64,000 bases of DNA from Proteocatella sphenisci DSM 23131 (GTDB lineage Bacteria > Bacillota > Clostridia > Peptostreptococcales > Filifactoraceae), in the NCBI RefSeq assembly GCF_000423525.1, contig NZ_AUID01000011.1, forward strand, positions 1 through 64,000, written 5' to 3'. The notes under the pieces are model-generated. The model was not told the origin of the DNA, searched no databases, and worked only from the letters and a program-made list of their open reading frames with translations. The position numbers and the translations under genes are program-made. Shown here in pieces: positions 17,183-24,676 of the stretch. Each line of letters begins with the position of its first letter. Position 1 is the stretch's first letter.

Positions 17183-17250
17183 ATTTTTGTATATGGGTAT
17201 TGATTATGTGATATTATAGATTTACATAATACACATATAAGGAGAATGAT

Positions 17251-17757
17251 ATGCCTAAACAAGATGAACCGCTATTTTTAGATGTAAAGAAAAATTCTCT
17301 CAAAGGAGAAGAATCAATAGAACTCGTAGATGACATTAGAAAACTTTGTGAAAGTCAACCTTTTGCAGTTTTAGCGACTCAGGGAAAGGGTATTACGCAC
17401 GCTTCGCTCATAAGTTTTTCTGTTAGTTATGATCTAAAGTATATTGTATTTGCTACACCGGTTAACACAGGTAAATTTGACTTTATCACAGCTGAGGAAA
17501 ATGTTTCAGTTTTAGTAGATGACCGCTCCCTTCAGCAAGACAGCATAAACCAAATTAGTGCATTGACGATTATAGGAAAAGGCAGGGTTTTATCTGATCA
17601 AAGTGATATTGTAAAGTGGTCAGAGCAGTTGATAAAAAAACATCCAAATCTTAATGCTTTTGTTAAAGCCTCAACTACTTCTCTTATACTTATAGAGGTG
17701 GAAAAACATCTTTATGTTAAAAACTTTCAGGAAATCAAGCAATGGGACCCAAGATAA
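17251..17757 (+). CDS. Pyridoxamine 5'-phosphate oxidase-like FMN-binding protein
   Basis: A 168-residue split-barrel flavin-binding protein. PFAVLATQGKGITHASLISFSV (about 38-59) and KYIVFATPVNTGKFDFI are the core strands contacting FMN, with NVSVLVDDRS after them and a weak GKGRVLS strand. The family includes PNPOx-like, heme-degrading and flavin-reductase proteins; the long N-terminal extension offers no further clue. AAGGAGAATG precedes ATG 17251. It is monocistronic between two terminators. Confidence 0.72.
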   Translation: MPKQDEPLFLDVKKNSLKGEESIELVDDIRKLCESQPFAVLATQGKGITHASLISFSVSYDLKYIVFATPVNTGKFDFITAEENVSVLVDDRSLQQDSINQISALTIIGKGRVLSDQSDIVKWSEQLIKKHPNLNAFVKASTTSLILIEVEKHLYVKNFQEIKQWDPR

Positions 17758-17829
17758 GGTTCGTTAATTACACTGTCATATAGTACGCAGCAATTGACAT
17801 ATCAATGATATTATGATAAATTTGAGATT

Positions 17830-17855
17830 GCCACCCATTGAGGGTGGCATTTTTA
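17830..17855 (+). terminator. Rho-independent terminator
   Basis: GCCACCC (17830-17836) pairs with GGGTGGC (17842-17848), followed by ATTTTTAT. It separates the PPOX gene from the MATE gene. Confidence 0.85.
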
Positions 17856-17878
17856 TATAGGGAGAAAAATGAGGGAAA

Positions 17879-19213
17879 ATGGAAAATAAAACTACAGACT
17901 CTAAACTTGCAAAAACATTAATTTCATTTAGTTTACCTTTGATTTTGAGTGGGTTATTACAGCAATTATACAATTGGGCGGATGCTTTTATTGTTGGAAA
18001 TATTGAAGGAGAAGCAGCCCTGGCAGCGATTGGTGCAACAACTGTCATTACCAACCTTTTTATAATGGGAATAACAGGTTTTGCTTCAGGAATATCTATT
18101 TTATCAGCTCGACATTTTAAAGATGAGGATAATAATATACAAAAGAGAATACTCTCAACATTTAATTTGCTTTTAGTAGTTTTTCTTACTGTAATAACTA
18201 TAATAACAATATATTTTGCTGATGGCATATTGTTGCTCTTGAAAACCCCTTCAGATATATTTGAAATATCAAAAAATTATCTACAGATTGTCTTGGTTGG
18301 AGTTCCTTTTATCACAGCATATAATGTTTATGCTGCTGTTTTACGAGGGATAGGTGACAGTAAGATGTCATTTTATGCTGTGTTAGTTTCGGCGATTACT
18401 AATGTGTTTTTAGATATTGTATTTGTAGGAGTATTTCGTTGGAGGGCTGAAGGGGCAGCTATTGCATCAGTTATTTCTCAAGTAATGATGGCTATTTTTA
18501 TGATTTATTATTCCAGGGAAAAATATGAAATACTAAGAGTGAAGAGTAAAAAAACATTTGATATGAGCTTATTTAAAAAAGGATGTTCTCTATCCTTACC
18601 AATTACTATTCAATCAATTATTATGTCCTTTGGAAATTTGATTTTACAAAATTTCATGAATGGGTTTGGAACGGTTACAGTAGCTGCAATTACAACTGCA
18701 TATCGCATCGACACTTTATTATTGTTACCAGTTATTAATCTGGGTACTGGAATTGCGATTATTACTTCCCAAAATATAGGTGTGGGGCAAAATAAAGAAG
18801 CAAAAAGAAGTTTATTCATAGGTCTAAAACTCAGTGCAATTGTTTCTATTATTCTTACAATAATTGTAGTGACCTTAGGTGAAAATCTTATAGAGGTATT
18901 TGGAGTAAGTTCTCAATCAGCCCAAATTGGCGGAAGGTTTTTCTATATATTAGGATGGTTTTATTTAATATTTGGTTTGTCTATGGCAATGCGTGGTTAT
19001 ATAGAAGGAAAAGGTGAAGTTTTATATTCAAGTGCAATCGCACTTCTTTCTCTTTGTGTTAGAATCATCCTGACTTACACTATGGAGTCAAGATTTAATA
19101 ATATGACTATCGCTTATGCCGAAGCATTCTCCTGGTGTTTTCTGTTTATACTGTACGCACTAAGATTGATATACATGAACAAGGCTGAGAAATACAAATA
19201 CATGATAAAATAG
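17879..19213 (+). CDS. MATE-family multidrug efflux transporter
   Basis: A 444-residue protein with about twelve hydrophobic segments in two pseudo-symmetric halves. LPLILSGLLQQLYNWADAFIVGN (early), AVLRGIGDSKMSFYAVLVSA, and in the second half MNGFGTVTVAAITTAYRID and AMRGYIEGKG are MATE patterns. It exports cationic drugs or metabolites using Na+ or H+. ATG 17879 is preceded by GAGGGAAA. The IS605-type element begins right after its stop codon, so the last few codons could have been altered by that insertion, although the length is normal. Confidence 0.88.
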   Translation: MENKTTDSKLAKTLISFSLPLILSGLLQQLYNWADAFIVGNIEGEAALAAIGATTVITNLFIMGITGFASGISILSARHFKDEDNNIQKRILSTFNLLLVVFLTVITIITIYFADGILLLLKTPSDIFEISKNYLQIVLVGVPFITAYNVYAAVLRGIGDSKMSFYAVLVSAITNVFLDIVFVGVFRWRAEGAAIASVISQVMMAIFMIYYSREKYEILRVKSKKTFDMSLFKKGCSLSLPITIQSIIMSFGNLILQNFMNGFGTVTVAAITTAYRIDTLLLLPVINLGTGIAIITSQNIGVGQNKEAKRSLFIGLKLSAIVSIILTIIVVTLGENLIEVFGVSSQSAQIGGRFFYILGWFYLIFGLSMAMRGYIEGKGEVLYSSAIALLSLCVRIILTYTMESRFNNMTIAYAEAFSWCFLFILYALRLIYMNKAEKYKYMIK

Positions 19214-19263
19214 TGAAAACATTCAGAATCAAAGGACTAAATAGAAAGCGAGGTGAATTATCT

Positions 19264-20257
19264 ATGAAAACAGTCATAAAAGGATTCAAATACAGAATCT
19301 ATCCAAATCCAGAGCAAGAAGTAATGCTTGCGAAAACATTTGGATCATGCAGATTTGTTTATAATCATATTCTTGCTATGAGAATCGAAGAGCATAAGAA
19401 CGACAGTAAATCCATGTCCAAGACTGATTGCAACAACTTCTGTAACAGAGAAATGAAGAAAGAGTTTGAGTGGCTGAAAGAAGTAGACAAATTCGCCTTA
19501 ACTAACGCTATTTTTAATCTCGATTCTGCTTATCAGAACTTCTTTAGAGAAATTAAAAAAGGAAACAAAAATCAGGGATTTCCGAAGTTTAAGAGTAAAC
19601 GAACAAATTACTATTCTTACACAACGAATTTTACAAATAATAATATCAAGGTATTGTTCAATGATGGATTGGTTCAGCTTCCTAAAGTTGGCAAAATCAA
19701 AGCTAAACTTCACAGAAAATTTGATGGCAGGATATTGTTTGCAACTGTAAGTAAAGTTCCAAGCGGAAAATATTTTGTAAGTTTCAATGTCGAATGCGAA
19801 CATAGCGAATTACCTATAAATGATAGTAGCGTTGGTATTGACTTGGGAGTTAAGGAATTTGCAATTGATACAAATGGAATCCATATTGATAATCCTAAAT
19901 ATCTAAAACAATACGAAGATAAACTTGCAAAACTTCAAAGACAGCACGCCAAGAAAGTTAAAGGTAGCAATAATTTTAAGAAACATAGCAAGAAAGTTGC
20001 AAAGTTACATGAGAGAATAGTCAATCTTAGAACTGATTTCCAACATAAATTATCTTCAAAGATTATCAACGATAACCAAGTGGTAGTCACAGAAGACTTG
20101 TTTATTAAAGGAATGGTTCAAAACTCAAGATTAGCTAAGTCGATTAGCGATGTCGCTTGGGGTGAGTTCACAAGACAACTCGGATACAAATTTTTATGGA
20201 AACGCTGCTAAAAACATACTTAATGAAGGGCTGAGAGAGATAGGTTTGTTAATGTAG
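19264..20257 (+). pseudogene. tnpB: TnpB (OrfB_IS605) with zinc finger and RuvC-III deleted
   Basis: The N-terminal domain (FKYRIYPNPEQEVMLAKTFG, CRFVYNH) and RuvC-I (VGIDLGVKEFA, Asp near residue 194 from this start) are intact, as is RuvC-II (VVTEDLFIKGM with its Glu) and SISDVAWGEFTRQLGYK. The reading frame then jumps to a premature TAA at 20209-20211 after YKFLWKRC. Another frame across the same bases reads N-A-A-K-N-I-L-N-E-G-L-R to a TAG at 20255-20257, which is the normal TnpB tail. The CxxC...CxxC zinc finger and the third catalytic Asp between them are gone. DNA cleavage should be lost, while DNA or omegaRNA binding may remain. Confidence 0.85.
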
Positions 20258-20386
20258 TTAATAGTTATAAATAGGGTCGGGATGATCCGAATTAACGCCT
20301 GTGGAGATAGTAGGTTGCGATGTCTAAGAAGTAGGAAAATGATGTAGCAATACAGAAGCTCGTCACTTTAGTGATGAGAGGTTCAC
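20225..20386 (+). ncRNA. Candidate omegaRNA (reRNA) of the IS605 element
   Basis: The roughly 160 bases after the tnpB tail have the look of an IS605 right-end RNA: a GGGTCGGGATGATCC stem-loop (about 20273-20287), a GGTTGCGATGTC block, and the terminal hairpin ending in GGTTCAC at 20386. By known TnpB biology the guide would be the flanking bases from about 20387. The exact 5' end is not determined. Confidence 0.6.
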
Positions 20387-20510
20387 AGAGCTAATAAGTA
20401 ATATTAAGCAGTAATTGGTTTGGAAAGAGTGAATAGGGTATAAAATATATACATATTCAATTAGTCCGAAATTATCAGTGTGAGTATTATTATACAAGGA
20501 GGTAAATTAA

Positions 20511-20966
20511 ATGAAAAAATCGATTTTTTTAATAACTATGATTTCAGTTTTAGTTTTTGTTATGGCGGGTTGTGCATCCTCCACACCTGAGGCTCCTGAA
20601 ACTCCTGAAACCCCTGAAGTAACTGAACCAGTTGAACCAGCTGAGGAAAAAGCATATATGGACATATCTGTTGCGGATGCAAAAGATTTAATTGATTCAA
20701 TGCCAGAGATTGTAATAATTGATGTTTCACCAGCATATGCAGATGGACATTTACCTAATGCAATCAACTATCCTTTGGGAGATGGATCATTGGATGAAGC
20801 AATACCTATGTTAGATATGGATAAGAGTTATTTGGTTTATTGCCATACTGATGCTGCTTCAATGGAAGGTGCCCAAAAACTTATAGATGCAGGATTTATG
20901 AATGTGTACAGACTAGAGGGTAACTACAGTGCCTGGGTTGATGCGGGATTCGAAACTGTTAAATAA
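20511..20966 (+). CDS. Rhodanese-domain lipoprotein
   Basis: A 151-residue exported lipoprotein. The signal ends in VMAGC, so Cys20 would be lipidated, followed by a Pro/Glu/Thr-rich linker (about 24-46). A single rhodanese domain fills the rest: IIDVSPAYADGHLPNAINYPLG and YLVYCHTDAAS (about 120-130), whose Cys is the sulfur-carrying residue. GNYSAWVDAGF closes the domain. It probably handles sulfane sulfur outside the membrane. AAGGAGG precedes ATG 20511, and a terminator follows, so it is monocistronic. Confidence 0.88.
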   Translation: MKKSIFLITMISVLVFVMAGCASSTPEAPETPETPEVTEPVEPAEEKAYMDISVADAKDLIDSMPEIVIIDVSPAYADGHLPNAINYPLGDGSLDEAIPMLDMDKSYLVYCHTDAASMEGAQKLIDAGFMNVYRLEGNYSAWVDAGFETVK

Positions 20967-20983
20967 TTTATTTTAAAATGAAG

Positions 20984-21025
20984 TGCCCCCAAACGGTAGA
21001 TACAATTAACCTTGGGGGCATTTTA
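20984..21025 (+). terminator. Rho-independent terminator
   Basis: TGCCCCCAA (20984-20992) pairs perfectly with TTGGGGGCA (21012-21020), followed by TTTTAT. Confidence 0.9.
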
Positions 21026-21111
21026 TGAGTATTTTTGATAATTCATGATAAAACATGATATAATTGTCCTAAGACAGAATGTTATTTAGAAGGTAAAATA
21101 GGGGAGATTAT

Positions 21112-22536
21112 ATGGAAAAATCTAAAAAAGACAAGTCATGGAAAATAATAATATTACTGATTACAGTAATATTATTAACTGTGATTGTTTATAAGGGGTT
21201 TAAAACCCTGGCACCTGATGGAACTTCAATACAAGGCGAAATGAGAAACAGTAAAGTTGAATTTATTTATGACTTAACATACAAGCAAAATGATTCCATT
21301 ATTCATGAGCAAAATATCTTTTCTAAAATAAAAGATATGATAAAAGAAGCACAGGATTTCATTGTAATAGATATGTTTTTGTTTAACGATGACTACGACA
21401 GAAAAAATAGTTATAAAAATGTTTCTGATCAGTTAACAGACACTTTAATTGATCAAAAGAGAAAATTTCCGGACATAGAAGTTGTATTTATTACTGATGA
21501 AATTAATACCTTCTATGGTTCTTACCCTTCTGAGCAGTTGGAAAGATTAAAGGACAATGGTATTCAAGTGCTCATTACTGATCTAGAACAATTACGAGAT
21601 CCAAACCCCCTATATGCAGGCGTATGGCGAACATTTTTTACAAATTTAAATACAAATAAAAAAGGCTGGCTGCCAAATCCTTTTAGTCCAGATTCACCAA
21701 AAGCAACAATGCCTTCATATTTAAGGCTTTTAAACATGAAAGCAAATCACAGGAAGGTAGTAATAACAGAAAACGAAGCTTTAGTTACTTCTTTTAATGC
21801 CCATGATGCAAGTAGTAATCATTCAAATGTTGCTTTGGTGGTTAAAGGAGAAATAATCAATGACCTGTTAGAAACAGAAAATACAGTAGTGAAATTTTCT
21901 GGGGGAGAGCCTTTTGAGTTTAGTGTTAACAGCTCGGTAGAAGGTTCAGACAAAGCACAAGTTATTACAGAAGGGAAAATCAAAGAAGCATTAATTGAAG
22001 AAATTGAAAACACCAAGAAAGGTGACAAGATTCATATGGTAATGTTTTATCTATCGAATCATGAGGTAGTAGAAAAATTATTAAATGCCAGTGACAGAGG
22101 TGTGGAGATAAAAATTATTTTAGATGCAAATAAGGATGCCTTTGGAATTGAAAAAAATGGAGTTCCAAACAGACCAGTTGCATATAACTTAGTTGATGAT
22201 TCAAATGGGGAGATTGCAATACGTTGGTATAGTACCCATGGGGAACAGTTTCACAGTAAAATGACTATGTTCTTAAAAGAAGAAGAGACAATCGTAATAG
22301 GAGGGTCCGCAAATCTGACCCGTAGAAATATTGAAAATTATAACTTAGAGACAAACTTGAAAGTTGTATTTCTAAAAGATAGTCCCCAGGCAGTTAAAGT
22401 AGTAGAGTATTTTGATAGAATATGGAGCAACGAAGACGCTGAATATACCTTGGATTTTGAAGCTTACAAAGAAAAATCTGTTATAAAACAAGTCTTGTAT
22501 TATATTCAAGAAAAAACAGGACTGTCCAGCTTTTAA
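21112..22536 (+). CDS. Membrane-anchored phospholipase D-like protein
   Basis: A 474-residue protein with one N-terminal membrane anchor (about 10-30) and two PLD catalytic motifs. The first is HRKVVITENEALVTSFN (His near 212, HxK with a downstream Asn) and the second is HSKMTMFLKEEETIVIGGSANLTRRN (His near 380). The family contains cardiolipin synthases and other phosphodiester hydrolases. The sequence lacks the usual two-helix N-terminus of ClsA, so a secreted-side phospholipase or nuclease-like role is equally possible. GGGGAG precedes ATG 21112. Confidence 0.82.
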   Translation: MEKSKKDKSWKIIILLITVILLTVIVYKGFKTLAPDGTSIQGEMRNSKVEFIYDLTYKQNDSIIHEQNIFSKIKDMIKEAQDFIVIDMFLFNDDYDRKNSYKNVSDQLTDTLIDQKRKFPDIEVVFITDEINTFYGSYPSEQLERLKDNGIQVLITDLEQLRDPNPLYAGVWRTFFTNLNTNKKGWLPNPFSPDSPKATMPSYLRLLNMKANHRKVVITENEALVTSFNAHDASSNHSNVALVVKGEIINDLLETENTVVKFSGGEPFEFSVNSSVEGSDKAQVITEGKIKEALIEEIENTKKGDKIHMVMFYLSNHEVVEKLLNASDRGVEIKIILDANKDAFGIEKNGVPNRPVAYNLVDDSNGEIAIRWYSTHGEQFHSKMTMFLKEEETIVIGGSANLTRRNIENYNLETNLKVVFLKDSPQAVKVVEYFDRIWSNEDAEYTLDFEAYKEKSVIKQVLYYIQEKTGLSSF

Positions 22537-22563
22537 ATTATATAAAACAAAAGGAGTGGAATT

Positions 22564-22926
22564 ATGCATATCAAGCATGTAGCATTAAATGTAAATGATT
22601 TGGAAGAATCAATTAAATTCTATGAAATGATTACAGAATTATCGGTTGCGAGACGTTTTAAATCAGAACCAGGAGAAGTTGCATTTCTAAGAAATAAAAG
22701 TGGAGAAACAGAGATTGAACTTATTTATATGCCACAAGGATCTAAATTTCAAGGAAAAGGTATATTTATTTGTTTTGAAACAGATAAGCTGGATGAAATG
22801 CATAAACTTGCAATAGACAAAGGTCTTAATCCTTCAAGTATTCAAGAGCCTGGTGACAATACACGTTATTTTTATGTTTACGATCCTAATGGGGTATCTA
22901 TACAGTTAAGAGTATTTCCAAAATAA
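22564..22926 (+). CDS. VOC-family (glyoxalase-like) protein
   Basis: A 120-residue single-domain protein with two beta-alpha-beta-beta-beta units. It starts HIKHVALNVNDLEESIKFYE, giving the first metal His, contains EIELIYMP in the middle and ends YFYVYDPNGVSIQLRVFPK, where the Glu usually seen in glyoxalase I is replaced by Gln in SIQL. That weakens a strict lactoylglutathione lyase assignment. GGAGTGG precedes the ATG. The substrate is unknown. Confidence 0.78.
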   Translation: MHIKHVALNVNDLEESIKFYEMITELSVARRFKSEPGEVAFLRNKSGETEIELIYMPQGSKFQGKGIFICFETDKLDEMHKLAIDKGLNPSSIQEPGDNTRYFYVYDPNGVSIQLRVFPK

Positions 22927-22950
22927 TTATCACTAAATTCACATTTTGAT

Positions 22951-23094
22951 ATTGGACTAAATGCTTTCAAATATATCGACAATCTTATGTACCAACGCCA
23001 GAAAACCATGATTAACGAGGAAAAAAAACAACCATCCCTTTCAAGTTTACTTGAAAAAGAGAAACTTCCATTAGAAAGTTATAAAATTAAGTAA
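22951..23094 (+). pseudogene. C-terminal relic of an unidentified, possibly mobile-element gene
   Basis: A 47-codon open stretch in the same frame as the VOC gene, beyond its stop, reads like a charged helical C-terminus (LNAFKYIDNL, YQRQKTM, then SLLEKEKLPLESYKIK) and ends at TAA 23092-23094. It has no start codon or ribosome site. A 36-base element found again at 37139 follows 39 bases later. A transposase tail is possible but I cannot name the family. Confidence 0.35.
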
Positions 23095-23133
23095 TTTCAA
23101 GGAGAATACTATTTTACAACTATTTCATAGAAA

Positions 23134-23169
23134 AATTAACTGTACATTTTCCATGAGATAATGTAAAAT
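23134..23169. repeat. 36-base intergenic repeat, copy A
   Basis: AATTAACTGTACA followed by 13 variable bases and TAATGTAAAAT. It matches 31 of 36 positions at 37139-37174. Both copies lie just upstream of a gene with its own ribosome binding site. It may be a shared promoter or operator, or the end of a decayed mobile element. Confidence 0.55.
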
Positions 23170-23209
23170 TGATTTAAGAAATAGTTTAAAATTAAAGGAG
23201 TGTTACGAT

Positions 23210-23368
23210 ATGTCAAATACAAACATGGAACAAATGAAAAAATTGATAGAAGATAAAAAGAAAAAAGGTTTAGAACAAGGTTCAGCATCTGGTAAACCAA
23301 ACAAATTGAATGCAGGTCCTAACAAGGGGTTTAAAAATACTAAAAGATCAGGATCACTAAATAAATAA
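23210..23368 (+). CDS. Small basic Lys/Asn/Gly-rich protein
   Basis: A 52-residue ORF with an excellent ribosome site (AAAGGAG at about 23195-23201) and its own terminator. It begins with a charged helix (MEQMKKLIEDKKKKG, about 6-20) and continues with a flexible GSASGKPNKLNAGPNKG tail. No cysteine or membrane segment is present. Strong translation signals and a bounded transcript argue that it is real. It is reminiscent of small spore or stress proteins, but I do not recognise the family. Confidence 0.65.
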   Translation: MSNTNMEQMKKLIEDKKKKGLEQGSASGKPNKLNAGPNKGFKNTKRSGSLNK

Positions 23369-23385
23369 GTTATAATACAAAAATA

Positions 23386-23419
23386 TTCCCTCAAATTTAG
23401 ATTTGGGGGAACCTTTTTT
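23386..23419 (+). terminator. Rho-independent terminator after the small protein gene
   Basis: TTCCCTCAAAT (23386-23396) pairs, with a small mismatch, with ATTTGGGGGAA (23401-23411), followed by CCTTTTTTG. Confidence 0.75.
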
Positions 23420-23453
23420 GTATTATATAGAGAATAATAAAGGAGATATTATT

Positions 23454-23744
23454 ATGAGGACATATGAAACTGAAAATTATAAGTTTAATCAACATAAACA
23501 ATGCGAATTTTTTCCTTGTCACAAAGGAATGGAGGCAGAAAAATTTAACTGTCTTTTCTGCTATTGTCCACTTTATATGTTGGGGAACCAGTGTAGTGGT
23601 AATTTTAAAGTAACAAATGGCATAAAAGACTGTTCTGGCTGTATAAAACCTCATGATGAAGGTAGTTATGACTTTATCATGTCAAAAATGACCATGGTCA
23701 TTCAAAAAGGATCGAGTTTTATAAAAAACATAGATAAACTATAA
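23454..23744 (+). CDS. Cysteine-rich small-domain protein
   Basis: A 96-residue protein with eight cysteines in a fixed spacing: CEFFPCHKG, then CLFCYCPLY, then NQCSGN and DCSGCIKPH. This matches the 'cysteine-rich small domain' family, probably a Zn- or Fe-S-binding fold, which often lies near cobalamin or corrinoid genes in anaerobes. No such gene is seen here. ATG 23454 has AAGGAGATAT upstream and is preferred over the earlier in-frame codon at 23403, which lies in the terminator. Its 3' end overlaps the convergent HxlR gene by six bases. Confidence 0.8.
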   Translation: MRTYETENYKFNQHKQCEFFPCHKGMEAEKFNCLFCYCPLYMLGNQCSGNFKVTNGIKDCSGCIKPHDEGSYDFIMSKMTMVIQKGSSFIKNIDKL

Positions 23745-24074
23745 ATCAATATCGTGATCAAGAGCGTACTTGCTACCCCATTTACACATTTCTTCAAGAG
23801 TACTTTGCAACCCTTTGCCATATTCAGTAATAGAGTATTCAACCTTTGGCGGCACTACTGGATAGACTTTTCTAGTTATCAAATTATTGCGTTCCATTTC
23901 TCGCAGTTGAGTGGTAAGCATTTTAGGCGTAATATCAGGAATTAGTTTTTTAAGTTCAGAAAATCTTTTTGTACCTGTGTTTAAATACCAAAGAATTCTT
24001 ATTTTCCATTTACCACCAATTAAATCCATCGTAAGTTCAATTGAACAACTATACTTATCCTTTAAATCTGACAT
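23739..24074 (-). CDS. HxlR-family transcriptional regulator
   Basis: A 111-residue regulator with CSIELTMDLIGGKWKIRILWYL (conserved Cys10 and the GKWK pattern), the winged helix RFSELKKLIPDITPKMLTTQLREME and the wing VYPVVPPKVEYSITEYG. GGAGG precedes the ATG at 24074. A long palindrome lies between it and the divergent monooxygenase-like gene, and is the likely operator for both. Thiol-reactive or aldehyde signals are typical for this group. Confidence 0.88.
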   Translation of the reverse strand: MSDLKDKYSCSIELTMDLIGGKWKIRILWYLNTGTKRFSELKKLIPDITPKMLTTQLREMERNNLITRKVYPVVPPKVEYSITEYGKGLQSTLEEMCKWGSKYALDHDIDL

Positions 24075-24096
24075 CTTGTGACCTCCATATTTTTAA

Positions 24097-24130
24097 TATC
24101 ACATAGTATCATTTTGCATACTATGTGATA
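24097..24130. promoter_or_regulatory. HxlR operator palindrome
   Basis: TATCACATAGTAT (24097-24109) and ATACTATGTGATA (24118-24130) are perfect 13-bp inverted arms with an 8-base spacer, 22 bases upstream of the HxlR start codon. Confidence 0.75.
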
Positions 24131-24143
24131 AAAAAGTGCGTAC

Positions 24144-24171
24144 TTGTGATTTGATATTGTTGCAGTATAAT
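24144..24171 (+). promoter_or_regulatory. Promoter of the ABM-domain gene
   Basis: TATAAT (24166-24171) with TTGTGA (24144-24149) 16 bases upstream. It lies 14 bases beyond the HxlR palindrome, so binding of HxlR would affect this promoter. Confidence 0.55.
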
Positions 24172-24222
24172 AATAACATACAGTATAATAAAAAAACAAT
24201 ATTATTAAAGGAGCGTAATTAG

Positions 24223-24510
24223 ATGATAAAAGTTATAGCAAAAAACTTTGCAAAAGAAGATAAAGTCAAAAGGGTCTTAGAATTAGCAAAAGGATTAGTA
24301 GAAGAAACACTAAAAGAAGATGGTTGTATAAATTATGAAATGTATGAGGATCTTAATAATCCAGGCATACTGATTATGGTAGAAGAGTGGGAAACTATGG
24401 AAGCTCTAAATAATCATATGTCTTCTGAACATTTTAAAAATATAGTTCCAAAAATGAATGAGTTTATGGCTCAAAAAGCGGAAGTTAATATTTGCAAAAA
24501 AGTGATTTAA
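24223..24510 (+). CDS. Putative quinol monooxygenase (ABM domain)
   Basis: A 95-residue antibiotic-biosynthesis-monooxygenase fold protein of the YgiN type. KVIAKNFAKEDKVKRVLELAKGLVEET, CINYEMYED, ILIMVEEWETMEALNNHMSSEHFKN (about 47-71) and a final strand fit the ferredoxin-like dimer. The conserved EEW and HxxSEHF residues are present. Such proteins act on quinols without a cofactor. It is divergent from an HxlR regulator, which fits a quinone/electrophile response. AAAGGAG precedes ATG 24223. Confidence 0.82.
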   Translation: MIKVIAKNFAKEDKVKRVLELAKGLVEETLKEDGCINYEMYEDLNNPGILIMVEEWETMEALNNHMSSEHFKNIVPKMNEFMAQKAEVNICKKVI

Positions 24511-24533
24511 TCATTAACTAAGGAGTGTTAAAT

Positions 24534-24640
24534 ATGGAAAATGAGATTATTAAATCAATGGCATTTTACAGTAGTACAATGATAGTGATTTAGGGCCAAC
24601 AAAAAGAAATAAAGAAGTTGTGACTTATATAAGATGATTT
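24534..24640 (+). pseudogene. Truncated, frameshifted N-terminal gene relic
   Basis: ATG 24534 has a strong site (AAGGAGTG) but its frame ends after 19 codons at 24591-24593. A neighbouring frame continues from about 24575 with NDSDLGPTKRNKEVVTYIR before a stop. This looks like the first 30 or so residues of a redox enzyme gene of which the rest has been lost. It would have been co-transcribed with the ABM gene. The family is unclear. Confidence 0.4.
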
Positions 24641-24676
24641 AAATGAAATCCAAACAATTTGATTTATGGAGGATCT

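Larger units (their letters stand above)
19214..20386 (+). mobile_element. IS200/IS605-type element with tnpB only (no tnpA)
   Basis: The element consists of a tnpB gene and a conserved right end but no Y1 transposase. The right end closes with the hairpin CTCGTCACT-TTAGTGATGAG (about 20359-20378) followed by GGTTCAC (20380-20386), the usual IS605 right-end form. The left border is not resolved; it lies between the MATE stop and ATG 19264. It can only move if a TnpA acts in trans, and its TnpB is damaged. Confidence 0.75.
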
